In this document: piece by piece, positions 23,827-35,100 of the stretch
How positions within the stretch are numbered: position 1 is the stretch's first letter
Layout of the letters: each line of letters opens with the position of its first letter
Source: Alphaproteobacteria bacterium
GTDB lineage: Bacteria; Pseudomonadota; Alphaproteobacteria; CAAHEQ01; UBA3637
Direction: 5' to 3'
DNA: 38,618 nucleotides
Assembly (NCBI GenBank): GCA_015062385.1
Contig: SUUT01000001.1
Location: 1-38,618 of the forward strand
Notes under the pieces: generated by a model
What the model was told of the DNA's origin: nothing
Database searches by the model: none
Seen by the model: only the letters and a program-made list of their open reading frames with translations
Made by a program: the position numbers and the translations under genes

Positions 23827-25485
23827 ATGACAAGAAAAATACAAAGATTAGAGTTAACTTGGTCGGGAAAAGAAAACAGATTTAATCCGGAACCACGCAT
23901 TTTGATAGAAGATAAAAAGAAGTCGTTTTCTTATTCAATGCATCAGGAAAAATTTGCTAATAGTTTATTTTCGGCAACAGAAACCGAATCAAAAATTCAA
24001 CCCACTTATGATAATATGCTCATCCACGGGGATAATTTGTTGGCATTAAAGGCTTTGGAACAAGATTATACCGATAAAATCAAATGTATCTATATAGACC
24101 CACCCTATAATACCGGATATGCTTTTAAACAATATGATGACGGATTGGAACATTCTATTTGGCTCTCGTTAATGCGTGACAGATTAGAGATTTTAAGGCG
24201 TTTATTGTCAGATGATGGTGGTATTTTTGTTAACATTGATGAAAATGAACACGCATACCTCAAAATATTGATGGATGAAATTTTTGGTAGAAAAAATCAA
24301 ATTTGTACTTTTATTTGGTATGCTCGCAGTGGACAAGGAAATACAGTAGGCCATATTGCCGAATCTCACGAATATATACTTTTTTATGGAAAAGACATTG
24401 CAAATATAAATGTTAAAAAAATACAAAATATTACCAAAGAAGGTAATTATCACGACGAATTAGGCTCATATAAACGGGAACAGTTAAGACAATGGGGACA
24501 AGGGGACCGTAGAGAAGACAGACCTTCAATGTATTATCCCGTTAAAGCCCCTGATGGCAGTTTAATCTATCCTAAACGTGCTGATGGAAGCGATGGTCGT
24601 TGGAGAGTAAGTCAAAGTAGTATGAACGACTTAATTAAAGAGAACAATGTGGACTTTGTGCAAAATGAAACCGGTTGGGTTTTATACAAAAAAATTCGTG
24701 CCGGACGAATAACATATTCATCATACAAAACTATTTTAGATGATTTCGGAACAGCAAGTTCGGCAACTGTTGAATTAAAACAATTATTTAATGAAAAAGT
24801 TTTTGATACACCAAAACCTGAAAAACTGATTTCACATTTAATTCACTTGATTACAAATCCAAACGACATAGTCCTTGATAGCTTTTTAGGTTCGGGAACA
24901 ACTTGTGCTGTTGCCCACAAAATGGGCCGCCGTTGGATTGGCATAGAAATGGGTGACCATGTATATTCTTGCTGTTTACCAAGACTTCATAAGGTTATAA
25001 AAGGAGAAGATAACGGCGGAATAACCAAAGCAACCGGTTGGATTTGTGGAGGAGGCTTCAAATTCTATGAATTGGCATCCTCTTTAATCATCAAAGATTC
25101 TTTCGGTATGGATATTATTTCCCCCGAATATAATGCCGATATGCTTGCCGAAGCCATGTGTAAAATTTTAGGGTATCATTACAAACCCGATACAGAGAAG
25201 TATTGGAAACAAGGCTATTCATCAGAAAAGAGTTTTATATATACCACAACAATGGGTTTGCAAGAGAAAGCATTAGCTCGATTAGCCGAAGAAATCGGAG
25301 ATAATAACCTTTTAATTTGTTGTAAAGCCTTTATGGGTAATCCAAATAGTTATTCAAACATAACCGTTAAGAAGATTCCATCTACCATTTTAAAAAAATG
25401 CGAATGGGGTTCAGCAGGTTATCCATTAAATACCAATGACTACACTCCAACCGATAAAGATTTTGAATTTGATATAGATAGATAA
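23827..25485 (+). CDS. Site-specific DNA methyltransferase (adenine-type, beta class)
   Basis: A 552-aa enzyme. The catalytic motif DPPYNTG (91-97) comes first and the AdoMet-binding motif DSFLGSGTT (351-359) near residue 350, which is the beta-class order of the N4/N6 methylase family (pfam01555 type, as in type III Mod subunits). DPPY favours N6-adenine. Between them lie HGDNLLALKAL (67-77) and a long target-recognition region. The C-terminal 190 residues (FKFYELASSLIIKDSFG...) resemble type III Mod tails. No Res helicase-nuclease follows; the next gene is an efflux subunit, so it appears to be an orphan. A GGAC-type site precedes the chosen ATG. Confidence 0.88.
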   Translation: MTRKIQRLELTWSGKENRFNPEPRILIEDKKKSFSYSMHQEKFANSLFSATETESKIQPTYDNMLIHGDNLLALKALEQDYTDKIKCIYIDPPYNTGYAFKQYDDGLEHSIWLSLMRDRLEILRRLLSDDGGIFVNIDENEHAYLKILMDEIFGRKNQICTFIWYARSGQGNTVGHIAESHEYILFYGKDIANINVKKIQNITKEGNYHDELGSYKREQLRQWGQGDRREDRPSMYYPVKAPDGSLIYPKRADGSDGRWRVSQSSMNDLIKENNVDFVQNETGWVLYKKIRAGRITYSSYKTILDDFGTASSATVELKQLFNEKVFDTPKPEKLISHLIHLITNPNDIVLDSFLGSGTTCAVAHKMGRRWIGIEMGDHVYSCCLPRLHKVIKGEDNGGITKATGWICGGGFKFYELASSLIIKDSFGMDIISPEYNADMLAEAMCKILGYHYKPDTEKYWKQGYSSEKSFIYTTTMGLQEKALARLAEEIGDNNLLICCKAFMGNPNSYSNITVKKIPSTILKKCEWGSAGYPLNTNDYTPTDKDFEFDIDR

Positions 25486-25652
25486 ATCAACTCCGGAAAA
25501 CACTCTTTAATACTTTCCCATAATTATTATTTAACTGTTTTATACTCAATTGTATACACATCTTTTACCTGTCAACTCTTGATATGCGTTTGATATATCC
25601 TTGTTATATTTTTAAAAAATGCTCTTTTTTTGAGATTTAGACATAAAAAATC

Positions 25653-25681
25653 TTGTCAAATGTGATTTTTTTCGGTATTTT
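25653..25681 (+). promoter_or_regulatory. Promoter of the RND efflux operon
   Basis: TTGTCA (25653-25658), a 17-bp spacer and TATTTT (25676-25681), 27 bp before the ATG at 25709. Confidence 0.6.
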
Positions 25682-25708
25682 ACAAAGTAAAAAAAGGGAG
25701 AATACCAG

Positions 25709-26980
25709 ATGACAACAAAAAAAAATAAAACAATATCAAAATTTCATTTATTCACAACACGCAATTTATTACTGCTCGGATGGACAATTTGTGCATTCGG
25801 AATCGGATACGGGCTTAAATCAAACACCCCTTCCGCCCCAATGCAAATGCCGGCGGGCGGAGCAAGAGAAGCCTTGGTTATTACCGGTCAGCCAACACAA
25901 AAAGACATTCGTCCGTCTAAAAACTTCATTGCCATGGTGGAAGCTGTTAATGAAGTCAATTTAAAACCACAGGTTTCCGGTACCGTTGATGCCGTCTTGT
26001 TTGCAAACGGGGCTTTTGTGAAAGAAGGCGATGAGTTATTTATCATTGACAAAAGCAAATATGAAGCAAATGTACAATCTGCCGAAGCCGGTTTGGCAAA
26101 GGCACAAGCCAATGTTATTCAAATTCAAAACGATTATAATCGCCAGAAAAAACTGTATAAAGACAAATTTTTACCCAAAGCGGAACTTGAAATCGTTGAA
26201 AGCAATTTAGAACAGGCAAAAGCACAAGTTCGATTAGCCGAAGCCACTTTGAAACTGGCACAAATAGATTTGGAACATGCAACCATTAAAGCCCCCATCA
26301 GCGGATTTATCAGCAAGGCTTTTGTAACAAAAGGCAATTATGTTTCAACCGATTCAACGACCTTGGCAAAAATCGTACAAATTCATCCGGTCCGTATCGG
26401 TTTTTCCGTAACCGATAAAGAACGGCTTGAAAAAGTAATGACCATGCAACCCGATGAAACCCCGTTTTATATGACACTTGTTTTGGCAAACGGAGTGGAA
26501 AAACCCATTCAACCCGAAAATATTTTTACCGATAAAGAAGCCGATAAAAATACGGCAACTATTTCGGTTTATACTGAATATGCCAATGAAGATAATTTAT
26601 TATTACCGGGGAACGTGTTAACTGTTAAATTAAGCGATACTGCCGAAAAACCGGCTTTACTTGTTCCACAAGATGCCGTTTTACACGATTCGGACGGACA
26701 ATACGTAATGAAAGTGACACCGGATAAAACCGCTTTGCAACAATATATTCAAACAATGGGAAATCTGGATAAATTTTACATCGTTGAAAAAGGTTTAACC
26801 AAAGAGGATATCATTATTCTATCCGGGGCTCAAAAAGTCAGTTCCGGTCAAAAAATAAAATCTGTTGCCCCAGTAACATCCCTGTTACCGACAACCGATA
26901 AAACCGTTAAATCCAAAACGGACCCCTCTCAAACGGAATTGTCACAAAATACAGATTCAACATCAACCGAACAGGAATAA
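25709..26980 (+). CDS. RND efflux periplasmic adaptor (membrane fusion protein)
   Basis: A 423-aa HlyD/AcrA-type adaptor. It has an N-terminal membrane anchor (LLLLGWTICAFGIGYGL), then the lipoyl half-motif NEVNLKPQVSGTVDAVLFANGAFVKEGDELFIID. A coiled-coil hairpin follows (YEANVQSAEAGLAKAQANV through EQAKAQVRLAEATLKLAQI), then the second lipoyl half ATIKAPISGFISKAFVTKGNYV and beta-barrel segments. There is no lipobox; it would be anchored by the helix. The C-terminus is Ser/Thr-rich. It links the pump at 27051 to an outer-membrane channel that is not encoded nearby. GGGAGA precedes the ATG. Confidence 0.93.
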   Translation: MTTKKNKTISKFHLFTTRNLLLLGWTICAFGIGYGLKSNTPSAPMQMPAGGAREALVITGQPTQKDIRPSKNFIAMVEAVNEVNLKPQVSGTVDAVLFANGAFVKEGDELFIIDKSKYEANVQSAEAGLAKAQANVIQIQNDYNRQKKLYKDKFLPKAELEIVESNLEQAKAQVRLAEATLKLAQIDLEHATIKAPISGFISKAFVTKGNYVSTDSTTLAKIVQIHPVRIGFSVTDKERLEKVMTMQPDETPFYMTLVLANGVEKPIQPENIFTDKEADKNTATISVYTEYANEDNLLLPGNVLTVKLSDTAEKPALLVPQDAVLHDSDGQYVMKVTPDKTALQQYIQTMGNLDKFYIVEKGLTKEDIIILSGAQKVSSGQKIKSVAPVTSLLPTTDKTVKSKTDPSQTELSQNTDSTSTEQE

Positions 26981-27050
26981 AATTTGTTTATGATTAACCC
27001 TGTCAACAAAACCAAACGGATATTTATGAAAAACCAAAGAGGAAGAAGGA

Positions 27051-30000
27051 ATGTTTTCGCACTTTTTTATTAATCGCCCCCGATTTGCCGTTGTTATTTC
27101 ACTCATATTAAGCATTGCCGGACTTGTATGTCTGTTTAGGTTACCGATAGCCCTTTATCCGGAAGTAACACCGCCGGAAATTTCCGTGCGAGCAAAATAT
27201 CCGGGGGCAAGTGCCGATGTGATTGCCAAAACAATCGGTATCCCGTTGGAAGAAGAAATCAATGGGGTGGAAGATATGATTTATATGAATTCCACTTCCT
27301 CGGATGGCAGTTATTCACTCAGCATTATTTTTGACAGCGGAGTTGACCCTGATATGGCACAAGTTAAAGTGCAAAACCGCCTGCAACAAGTGACATCCAT
27401 GTTGCCGACTGAGGTTCAACGACGGGGATTAACCGTTCGCAGACGGTCATCCAGTATGCTAGCATTTATTACGTTTACATCTCCCAATAAAACACATGAT
27501 ACGCACTTTATCAGTGACTATATTCAAAACAATATTCAAAAAGCACTTGTAAAAGTCAATGGTGTGGGGGACGTTAACATTTTTGGGGCAAAAAAAAGTA
27601 TGCGTATATGGCTGGATGCCGATAAAATGGCGTCACTAAAATTACCCGTTAGTGCCGTTAAAACCGCCATTTCAAGTCAAAACTATCAACCGTCACTCGG
27701 ACAATTAGGTGTTCAACCGACCGAAAGTGATAATTTAATGGTTTACTCTCTGCAAACAAAAGGGCGAATTGATACCATTGAAGATTTCGGAAACATTATC
27801 GTCCGCACAAATAAACAAGGCGGATTAATTCGCTTAAAAGATATTGCACGCATTGAAATCGGACTGGAAAACTATTCACACAAATCCGCCTTTAACGGAG
27901 CTGCTTCCGTGCCAATGGGCATTAACCTATCCTCCGGGGCCAATGCTTTGGAAACAATGAACGGAGTTAAAAAAGAACTGGAACGTATATCTCAATTCTT
28001 TCCGGAAGATTTCCAATACACCATTAACATGGATACCACTATTTACATCAATGAATCCGTATCCGAAGTGGCTTGGACACTTATTTTAACATTTTTATTG
28101 GTTATTTTGGTTTGTTTTGTCTTTTTGCAAAACACTTGGGCAACCCTTGTTCCAACCTGTACCATCCCTGTTTCTTTGCTCGGCACGTTTATTGTGATGA
28201 TGTCATTGGGATATACAATTAATATGTTCACGCTATTCGGGTTGGTTTTGGCTATCGGCGTTGTGGTGGATGATGCAATTTGCGTTGTAGAACGAGTTAT
28301 GACGTTAATTGACAAAGAAGGTAAATCGCCCAAAGAAGCAACCTTTCAAACAATGGACGAAATTTCCGGTGCCTTGATTGCAACCACTCTTGTATTATTA
28401 GCTATTTTTGTACCGATTGCCTTTATGGCCGGTGTGACTGGTAAAATTTATCAGCAATTTGCCGTTACAATTTCAACTGCCGTTTGTTTTTCAACTTTAA
28501 ACGCCCTTACATTGTCTCCGGCCATTTGTGCAACCATGCTTAAACCAAACGCACAAATCAATTCCAAAATTTTAAATTGGTTTAATCAATGGGTACAATC
28601 TTCAACAAACACTTATACGAAAATTGTTTCCTTATTGGCCCGCAAGCTAATATTAATTGGGATTGTTTTTTGTGCTTTTGTCGGTTTTTGCGTATTTATG
28701 TTCTCCTCAATGAACACCTCCTTTATTCCCAAAGAAGATCAGGGAAAAATTTTAATGAATATTCAACTACCCGAAGGGGCCTCATTTAAACGAACAGAAG
28801 CTGTTATCAATAAAATTACACCCTATTTAATGGCACAGGAAGGGGTAACAGACCTGATGACAGTTATCGGACATAGTATGACGGGCGGAAGCGGTGAAAA
28901 TATGGGAATGGGCTTAATTTCGTTGGAAGACTGGGATAAAAGAACAGATAAAAATATGTCCTCATCCGCTATTTTAACCCGCATAAAAACCGAACTGGAT
29001 AAAATTCCGGAAGCAGAATTCCAATTAATGGAATTACCGTCTATCCCCGGTTTGGGTATGTCCGGCGGATTATCATTAAAATTACAGTCACTGAATGATA
29101 TGAATTATGAAAAACTGGATAACATTACACAAAGTTTTATGAATCAGATGATGCGTTTATCTCCTGTTCAATACGCTTTTTCCAACTTTACAGCCAAAAC
29201 ACCAAATATTTATTTGGAAATTGATCGTTTAAAAGCCGAATCCATGCAAGTGCCAATGTCTAACATCTTTTCGGTTCTGGAAAATTATTTGGGTTCAGCT
29301 TATGTAAACGACATCAACTTCGGAACACAAGTCAACAAAGTTATCGTTCAGTCCGATTGGAAATACCGTAAAGATATCGATAATTTAAAAAATATTTATG
29401 TACCGAATACTGACGGCATTATGGTTCCGTTGAATACGTTTGTGTCTATGAAACCCATTTTATCTCCCCGTCAGATTGTTCGCTATAACCAATATCCGGC
29501 TTCGGGGGTCACAATTATGACAAAAGAAAATGCAAGCTCCGGAGAAGCAATGAAGCAAATTGAAGAAGCTGCCCAAACTGCTTTGCCGAATGATTATGCT
29601 TATGAGTGGTCCGATATGAGTTATCAGGAAAAAAATAATGAAGGAAAAGTTACTTATCTGATTTTATTGGCAGTTATCTTTGCTTACTTATTCTTGGTTG
29701 CACAATACGAAAGCTGGACGGTTCCAATGCCGGTATTAATGTCGGTTACCGTTGCTGTTGCCGGCGGATTGCTCGGTTTGTGGATAACCGAATTACCATT
29801 AAGCATTTATGCACAATTGGGATTGGTTTTACTCATCGGTCTTGCCGCTAAAAACGCCATTTTAATTGTTGAATTTGCAAAAGAAGAACGCCTAAAAGGC
29901 ACATCTGTTGCTCAATCGGCCTTAACCGGTTTATCCGTTCGGTTCCGTGCTGTTTTAATGACTGCCTTTACCTTTATTTTAGGGGTATTTCCGTTGATTA

Positions 30001-30155
30001 TTGCCACAGGAGCCGGTGCTGCCAGTCGGCGAGCTATTGGCGTTCCCGTCTTTTATGGTATGCTCATCGGTACGGTTTTAGGACTGATTATTATTCCGCT
30101 TTTATATATTCTTGTGCAAACCATTGCTGAAAAAGTAAAAAAACCGTCCAACTAA
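27051..30155 (+). CDS. RND efflux transporter, inner-membrane pump (AcrB-like)
   Basis: A 1034-aa protein of full HAE1-RND length. It starts [23 protein letters not shown] and has the conserved [14 protein letters not shown] near the first helix. The proton-relay acidic pair is in helix 4 ([16 protein letters not shown]), and the relay Lys is in helix 10 ([24 protein letters not shown]). Twelve membrane helices and two large periplasmic loops are as expected. It exports drugs, bile-like compounds or other amphiphiles by proton antiport. It lies 70 bp downstream of the adaptor with GGAAGAAGGA as ribosome binding site. No tolC-like gene or regulator is adjacent, so the pump probably shares a channel encoded elsewhere. 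Confidence 0.95.
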   Translation: MFSHFFINRPRFAVVISLILSIAGLVCLFRLPIALYPEVTPPEISVRAKYPGASADVIAKTIGIPLEEEINGVEDMIYMNSTSSDGSYSLSIIFDSGVDPDMAQVKVQNRLQQVTSMLPTEVQRRGLTVRRRSSSMLAFITFTSPNKTHDTHFISDYIQNNIQKALVKVNGVGDVNIFGAKKSMRIWLDADKMASLKLPVSAVKTAISSQNYQPSLGQLGVQPTESDNLMVYSLQTKGRIDTIEDFGNIIVRTNKQGGLIRLKDIARIEIGLENYSHKSAFNGAASVPMGINLSSGANALETMNGVKKELERISQFFPEDFQYTINMDTTIYINESVSEVAWTLILTFLLVILVCFVFLQNTWATLVPTCTIPVSLLGTFIVMMSLGYTINMFTLFGLVLAIGVVVDDAICVVERVMTLIDKEGKSPKEATFQTMDEISGALIATTLVLLAIFVPIAFMAGVTGKIYQQFAVTISTAVCFSTLNALTLSPAICATMLKPNAQINSKILNWFNQWVQSSTNTYTKIVSLLARKLILIGIVFCAFVGFCVFMFSSMNTSFIPKEDQGKILMNIQLPEGASFKRTEAVINKITPYLMAQEGVTDLMTVIGHSMTGGSGENMGMGLISLEDWDKRTDKNMSSSAILTRIKTELDKIPEAEFQLMELPSIPGLGMSGGLSLKLQSLNDMNYEKLDNITQSFMNQMMRLSPVQYAFSNFTAKTPNIYLEIDRLKAESMQVPMSNIFSVLENYLGSAYVNDINFGTQVNKVIVQSDWKYRKDIDNLKNIYVPNTDGIMVPLNTFVSMKPILSPRQIVRYNQYPASGVTIMTKENASSGEAMKQIEEAAQTALPNDYAYEWSDMSYQEKNNEGKVTYLILLAVIFAYLFLVAQYESWTVPMPVLMSVTVAVAGGLLGLWITELPLSIYAQLGLVLLIGLAAKNAILIVEFAKEERLKGTSVAQSALTGLSVRFRAVLMTAFTFILGVFPLIIATGAGAASRRAIGVPVFYGMLIGTVLGLIIIPLLYILVQTIAEKVKKPSN

Positions 30156-30181
30156 AAACACATTAAAATATTGTTTTTTAT

Positions 30182-30210
30182 TTGACAAAGAGAAATATTA
30201 CTGTTAGAAT
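30182..30210 (+). promoter_or_regulatory. Promoter of the ankyrin gene pair
   Basis: TTGACA (30182-30187), a 17-bp spacer and TAGAAT (30205-30210), 35 bp before the ATG at 30245. Confidence 0.8.
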
Positions 30211-30244
30211 GGTTATAGTTTGAATTAAAATTAGGGAGATAGAC

Positions 30245-32110
30245 ATGACAAATCCGATTAAAGACATTGAACATGCTAGCACATCATTATCATTAAAGGA
30301 TGTACGTGTGTCCAAAAAAAACTTATCACCGGAAAGCATCAAAAAAATTGAACAAATGTGTGCTGAACGAGGATTATTATGCATACACGGATTTAATAAC
30401 AATTTAAGAATTTCCGGCACGGCAACAGAAGTTGAAATCTTTCATAAAGACCTTTTAAAACGGATGCAACCCTCTAAAACTGCTCACACTCTACAACGGG
30501 GAGCACAAGCAGTAAAACAAGCCACCCAAGAAGGAGTACAAGCTGCCCAAAAAATTATACAACAAGGTGTCCAAGTGGCGAGAACAGCCGGAGCACAAGC
30601 CGAAACAATGGCAGTTGTCGCAGCCGGCAAAGGGGTAAAAGCCATTACCAAAGTTGGAAAAGGCGGATTACCGTTTATGGCATTTATGGCAGCGGTCGAT
30701 CCAAACGGAACACAGGAATTTATTGATGATATTTTCCATTTACGGGTTGGAAAAATTGCTACGGATATGTATGAAGGGGGCAAACAAATTGTTTTGCATC
30801 CGGTTGATACGATAACAGAAATTGCTAATACCGTTGCCGATAAAACCAGTGACTACTATGCCGGTACAAAAGATGGTACTGATTTTGCCGAACGAACAGC
30901 AATGATTCCTGTTCACGGCATTAACAATATCGGCAAAACAATGGCACATGCCGGTAATTATGAATGGGGTCTTGTCGGCAGTTTCAGAGATTCGGAACGA
31001 GCCGGCATCAACTGGGTTATGAATGCTTGCGGATTTGACACGGAAATTGTTCGTGAAGGCACATCTATACGTGATTTTCAACAGGATCCATTTAAGTTTT
31101 TTTACAATATATCCGTTTTAGGCTTACTTAACCCAACAACCCGAGATAAAACAACCGGTTTACGCTCAGATGATGACTTTAACTCTATTATTTTCCGTGG
31201 TGACACAAAAGCTTTTGAAGCCTATTTAAAAACCGGTGTTGATGTTAATAAATATATAGCCGGAGCCCATGATGGGGGTTCTCATCCATATCCAACAGCT
31301 TTTGCTCTTGCTATTTCGGAAGGGCAGTTTGATATGGCTAATATGTTGTTGGATAACAAAGGAACATATATTAATCAACAAAATGAAGTGACGAAAGACA
31401 CCCCGTTAATGAGTGCCATTGCTTACACGGCATTAGATGAATACAGTACCGCATATTTTACCGGAAAACCGGATATGAGCAAAGCAACCCCCGAAGCACA
31501 AGCCAAATTTGCCAAAGCAAATGCCCTTATTTTAAAAATGATACAAGACAATCGGTTAGAAATTGAAGCAACAAATAACTTTGGCGAAACAGCCTTTTTA
31601 ACAGCTGCCGGTTGTGGTAATATTGCCGCAATGACTGCATTAGCCGAAAAAGGGGCTAATATACACCATACAAACACATGGGGACAAAACGCTTTACACG
31701 TTGCCTGTTGCAATCAGTTAATGACATATTCGTTATTGGAAATGGGACTTGATGCCAATGCCAAAGATAAAGACGGCAACACACCACTTATGACGGCATT
31801 AGAAAAAAATGCAGAAAGAGGCGGAAAAAATGATATGGTGGTCTGTTTACTTTTAGGCGAAATGAATACAGATGGACTAACGGCTTTACATGCATCGGAA
31901 AAACATTCTCAATTATTCAATAATTGGGTTGAAAGTTATCCACAAGTAAAAGAAATTATTATGACAATGGAAAATCATCCGTTGAATAAGGATAAAAAAT
32001 TCATCGGTCAACAAACTCAAACCGGCTTACGGGAACAATTAGCACAAATCTCTGAAAAACAGCCAACCACAACCGAAATAATTCCCCCCGAAACAGGTAT
32101 TACTCGTTAA
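30245..32110 (+). CDS. Ankyrin-repeat protein, paralogue 1
   Basis: A 621-aa protein with AGGGAGA before the ATG. Residues 15-75 form a compact basic domain (LSPESIKKIEQMCAERGLL, NNLRISGTATEVEIFHK) shared with the next protein. An Ala/Gln-rich amphipathic stretch follows (QAVKQATQEGVQAAQKIIQQ). Residues about 130-300 (MAAVDPNGTQEFIDDIFHLR to EGTSIRDFQQDP) are also shared with paralogue 2 and have no recognised family. Ankyrin repeats run from about 309 to 560, for example DDFNSIIFRGDTKAFEAYLK, NNFGETAFLTAAGCGNIAAM and DKDGNTPLMTALEK. No signal peptide is seen. Ankyrin proteins bind other proteins and are frequent effectors in host-associated alphaproteobacteria; an effector role is inference. 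Confidence 0.85.
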   Translation: MTNPIKDIEHASTSLSLKDVRVSKKNLSPESIKKIEQMCAERGLLCIHGFNNNLRISGTATEVEIFHKDLLKRMQPSKTAHTLQRGAQAVKQATQEGVQAAQKIIQQGVQVARTAGAQAETMAVVAAGKGVKAITKVGKGGLPFMAFMAAVDPNGTQEFIDDIFHLRVGKIATDMYEGGKQIVLHPVDTITEIANTVADKTSDYYAGTKDGTDFAERTAMIPVHGINNIGKTMAHAGNYEWGLVGSFRDSERAGINWVMNACGFDTEIVREGTSIRDFQQDPFKFFYNISVLGLLNPTTRDKTTGLRSDDDFNSIIFRGDTKAFEAYLKTGVDVNKYIAGAHDGGSHPYPTAFALAISEGQFDMANMLLDNKGTYINQQNEVTKDTPLMSAIAYTALDEYSTAYFTGKPDMSKATPEAQAKFAKANALILKMIQDNRLEIEATNNFGETAFLTAAGCGNIAAMTALAEKGANIHHTNTWGQNALHVACCNQLMTYSLLEMGLDANAKDKDGNTPLMTALEKNAERGGKNDMVVCLLLGEMNTDGLTALHASEKHSQLFNNWVESYPQVKEIIMTMENHPLNKDKKFIGQQTQTGLREQLAQISEKQPTTTEIIPPETGITR

Positions 32111-32125
32111 AATATGGAGGCAATC

Positions 32126-35100
32126 ATGACAGATATCGCTCAATTTAGACTTCAAACAAAGGATTTAACAAAAAAAAATATTGATATATTGAAAGATATT
32201 TGTCTCGCCAACAACTTAACAATGAAATTGAAAGGGACACAATATATTATCTCCGGAGAATCGGGAAATGCTTTTGAACTTGCCCGAAAAAAAATTCAAG
32301 AAGTCGCAACAGGATTTAGACAAACGAACAGGGTTTTAAAGTCCAAAAAATCCCCGTCCGCCAAACAATCTCCGTCTTCCACATCAACCCCAACATCCAA
32401 ACCGATTCCCACACCTTTGACAAAGCCCATTTCCTCTTCAACAATATCGCAAACTTTCAAAACAGGAACCATTTTAGAGGTTGCCGGTTCTATGACAAAT
32501 CCGCAAATCGGAGAGGAATTTGTTCAGGCATTAAAAGAAAATGGTATTATCGTTCAACACATCCAAGACAACTTGTACCATTTACCTCAAAACAAAGTAA
32601 ATGCTTTTAAAACCCTACAAACAAATGGGGGATTAAAGCATTTTATTCTTTTTGAAACACCAACCCCATTTACCGTATCCAGTAACTTAATCCGATCCGA
32701 TTTAAACGGTTTTAAAACACATATTATAAGTGATTTAGAAGGAAACCGTTTAAGTATGAATAAAATAAAAGAAGTTTCGGTTTCGGAAATGTTTGAAATT
32801 GAGGAAAAACAATCCGCAAAAATAGGAGAAAGCCGACAAAAAGCTTTTAAGGAAGCCTATAATGAAGAACACAATTCGGATCCGCTTAATGAACCCGAAG
32901 ACAAAAAAGCAAAGAAGTCTGAAAATCCGATTGATGAATGGGAAACAAAACGAACAGCACGCAGAAACGGAGAACAACCGACTATCCTAAACAAACAAAG
33001 ATTACAGTATACCCCACTACATCAAGAACAGATGACCGGTACATTTTTTAAAAATTACACCCCAAGTTCCGCTCAAAAAGTACCCACCCCCACAGCAACA
33101 CCTATTCTGCCTCCGGATACAAATGCAACGGTTATTAAATCCGGTAAAATTGTAGATGTTGCCGAGGCTGTAACCAATCCGCAAATCGGAAAAGAATTTG
33201 TTCATGCATTAAAAGAAAGCGGCATTGCTGTCCAACAACTTGAAAACGGATTATACCGCATACCAAAAAATCAGGTCAACACCTATAATAAATTACTGGA
33301 AAGTGGTAAATTAAGTCGCTTTACCCTTTTTGAAACATCTACACCAATGACACTTTCCATTAATACTGCAAATGAATATAAACTGTTTGCAATAACCGGA
33401 GCAGATGATAGTGTCAGTTTTTACCGAATGAAAGAAATTTCATGGGAAGAAGCACAGGCAATAGAAGCATCACAATCCGAAAAAACAGAAGCAAAGCGAC
33501 AAAAAGCTTTTAAGGAAGCCTATAATGAAGAACGCAGTCGGGATCCGCTTAATAAAGCCGAAGATAACAAAGCAAAAAAGTCTGAAAATCCGCTTGATGA
33601 ATGGGAAGCAAAACGAGCAGCCCACAGAAACGGAGAACAACCACCCATTCTAAACAAACAAAGATTACAGTATGCCCCACAACTCAATGAACCGATTATC
33701 GGTGCATTTTACAAACAACCGACAAATTTTTCACACAAAGAAATGCCTCGCACATCAATAGAAGGAAAAATTATAAAATCCGAAAAAATCTTAGAGGTTG
33801 CCGGTTCTATAACCAATCCGCAAATCGGAGAGGAATTTGTTCAGGTGTTAAAAGAAAACGGCATTGCCGTTCAACGAATTGAAAACGGATTATACCGCAT
33901 ACCCAAAAATCAGGTCAACACCTATAATAACTTACTGATAAACGGCGTATTAAAAAAATTTGCCATTTTTGAAACATCTGCCCCGCTTATTTTCAACGGC
34001 TTGCAATCCAAAATTGATGGGCATAAAATATATCTGATGGAAGATATTAACGGAAAAAATTCTTTTATACGTGTGATGAAACCTATATCGCCTAACCAAG
34101 CCATACCCGATATACAAATACCTATCCTTTCAACAAATGAAGATTTATTTAAACAACTTGAAGAGAATCGAGCAAGACGTGCAACACAAGGACACTCCCA
34201 CGTTAATCAAAAAAGGAAGCCTCATTCAACCAAACAAATATTGCACAATGCCTCTCAATATGGTGAATCGATTATCAAAGAAGGTGCTATTTATGATTCT
34301 GTTGCCCCGCAACCCTATCAACAAAAACCACTCGTAAACGAAACAGCAAAAGCAGCTGGCAAAGCAACAAAAACAGCTGCCAAAACAACAAAAGCAATTA
34401 TCAACGGTATTGACAGCACATTTGGAAGAAACGTTTGGGCATTAGTTGCTATGGCAGCTGTTTGTCCGAATACAACTGCTGAATTTTTAGATGATATTGC
34501 TCATCTACGGGGCCTAAAAATTGCCCGTGACATAAAAGACGGGGCTGTTCAAATTGTGTTTCATCCGATTGATACGGCAACCGCCATCGGAACAGCAATA
34601 GCCGATACCGCTGTTCATCATTATAAAGGAACTGATGGAGTTTTAGATGCTCTTGGCAGAACAGCAATGATTCCCGTTCACGCATGGCAAAATGTTGGCG
34701 ATGTAGAAGGTAGTTTCATCGGCAGTGGAACAGATGCCCCCAAAGCCTGCATTAACTGGATTATGGATGCTTGCGATGTAAATACTGAAATTATTCAAGA
34801 AGGAACAACAATAGATGATTTTAAACAACATCCGTTTGAATTTTTTCAGAAATGTTTTTCACTGACTACCCGAGATAAAACAACCGGTTTACGATCAGAC
34901 GACGACTTTAACTCATTAATTTTTCGTGGCGATATAGATGCATTTAATGCCTATTTAAAAACCGGTGTTGATGTAAATACACCTGTTATCGGAGATTATG
35001 ACAGGGGTTCTCATCCGTATCCGACTGCATTTACCCTTGCCGTTGCCGAAGGTCAGTTTGATATGGCAAATATACTATTAAATAAAATAAAAACAAATAT

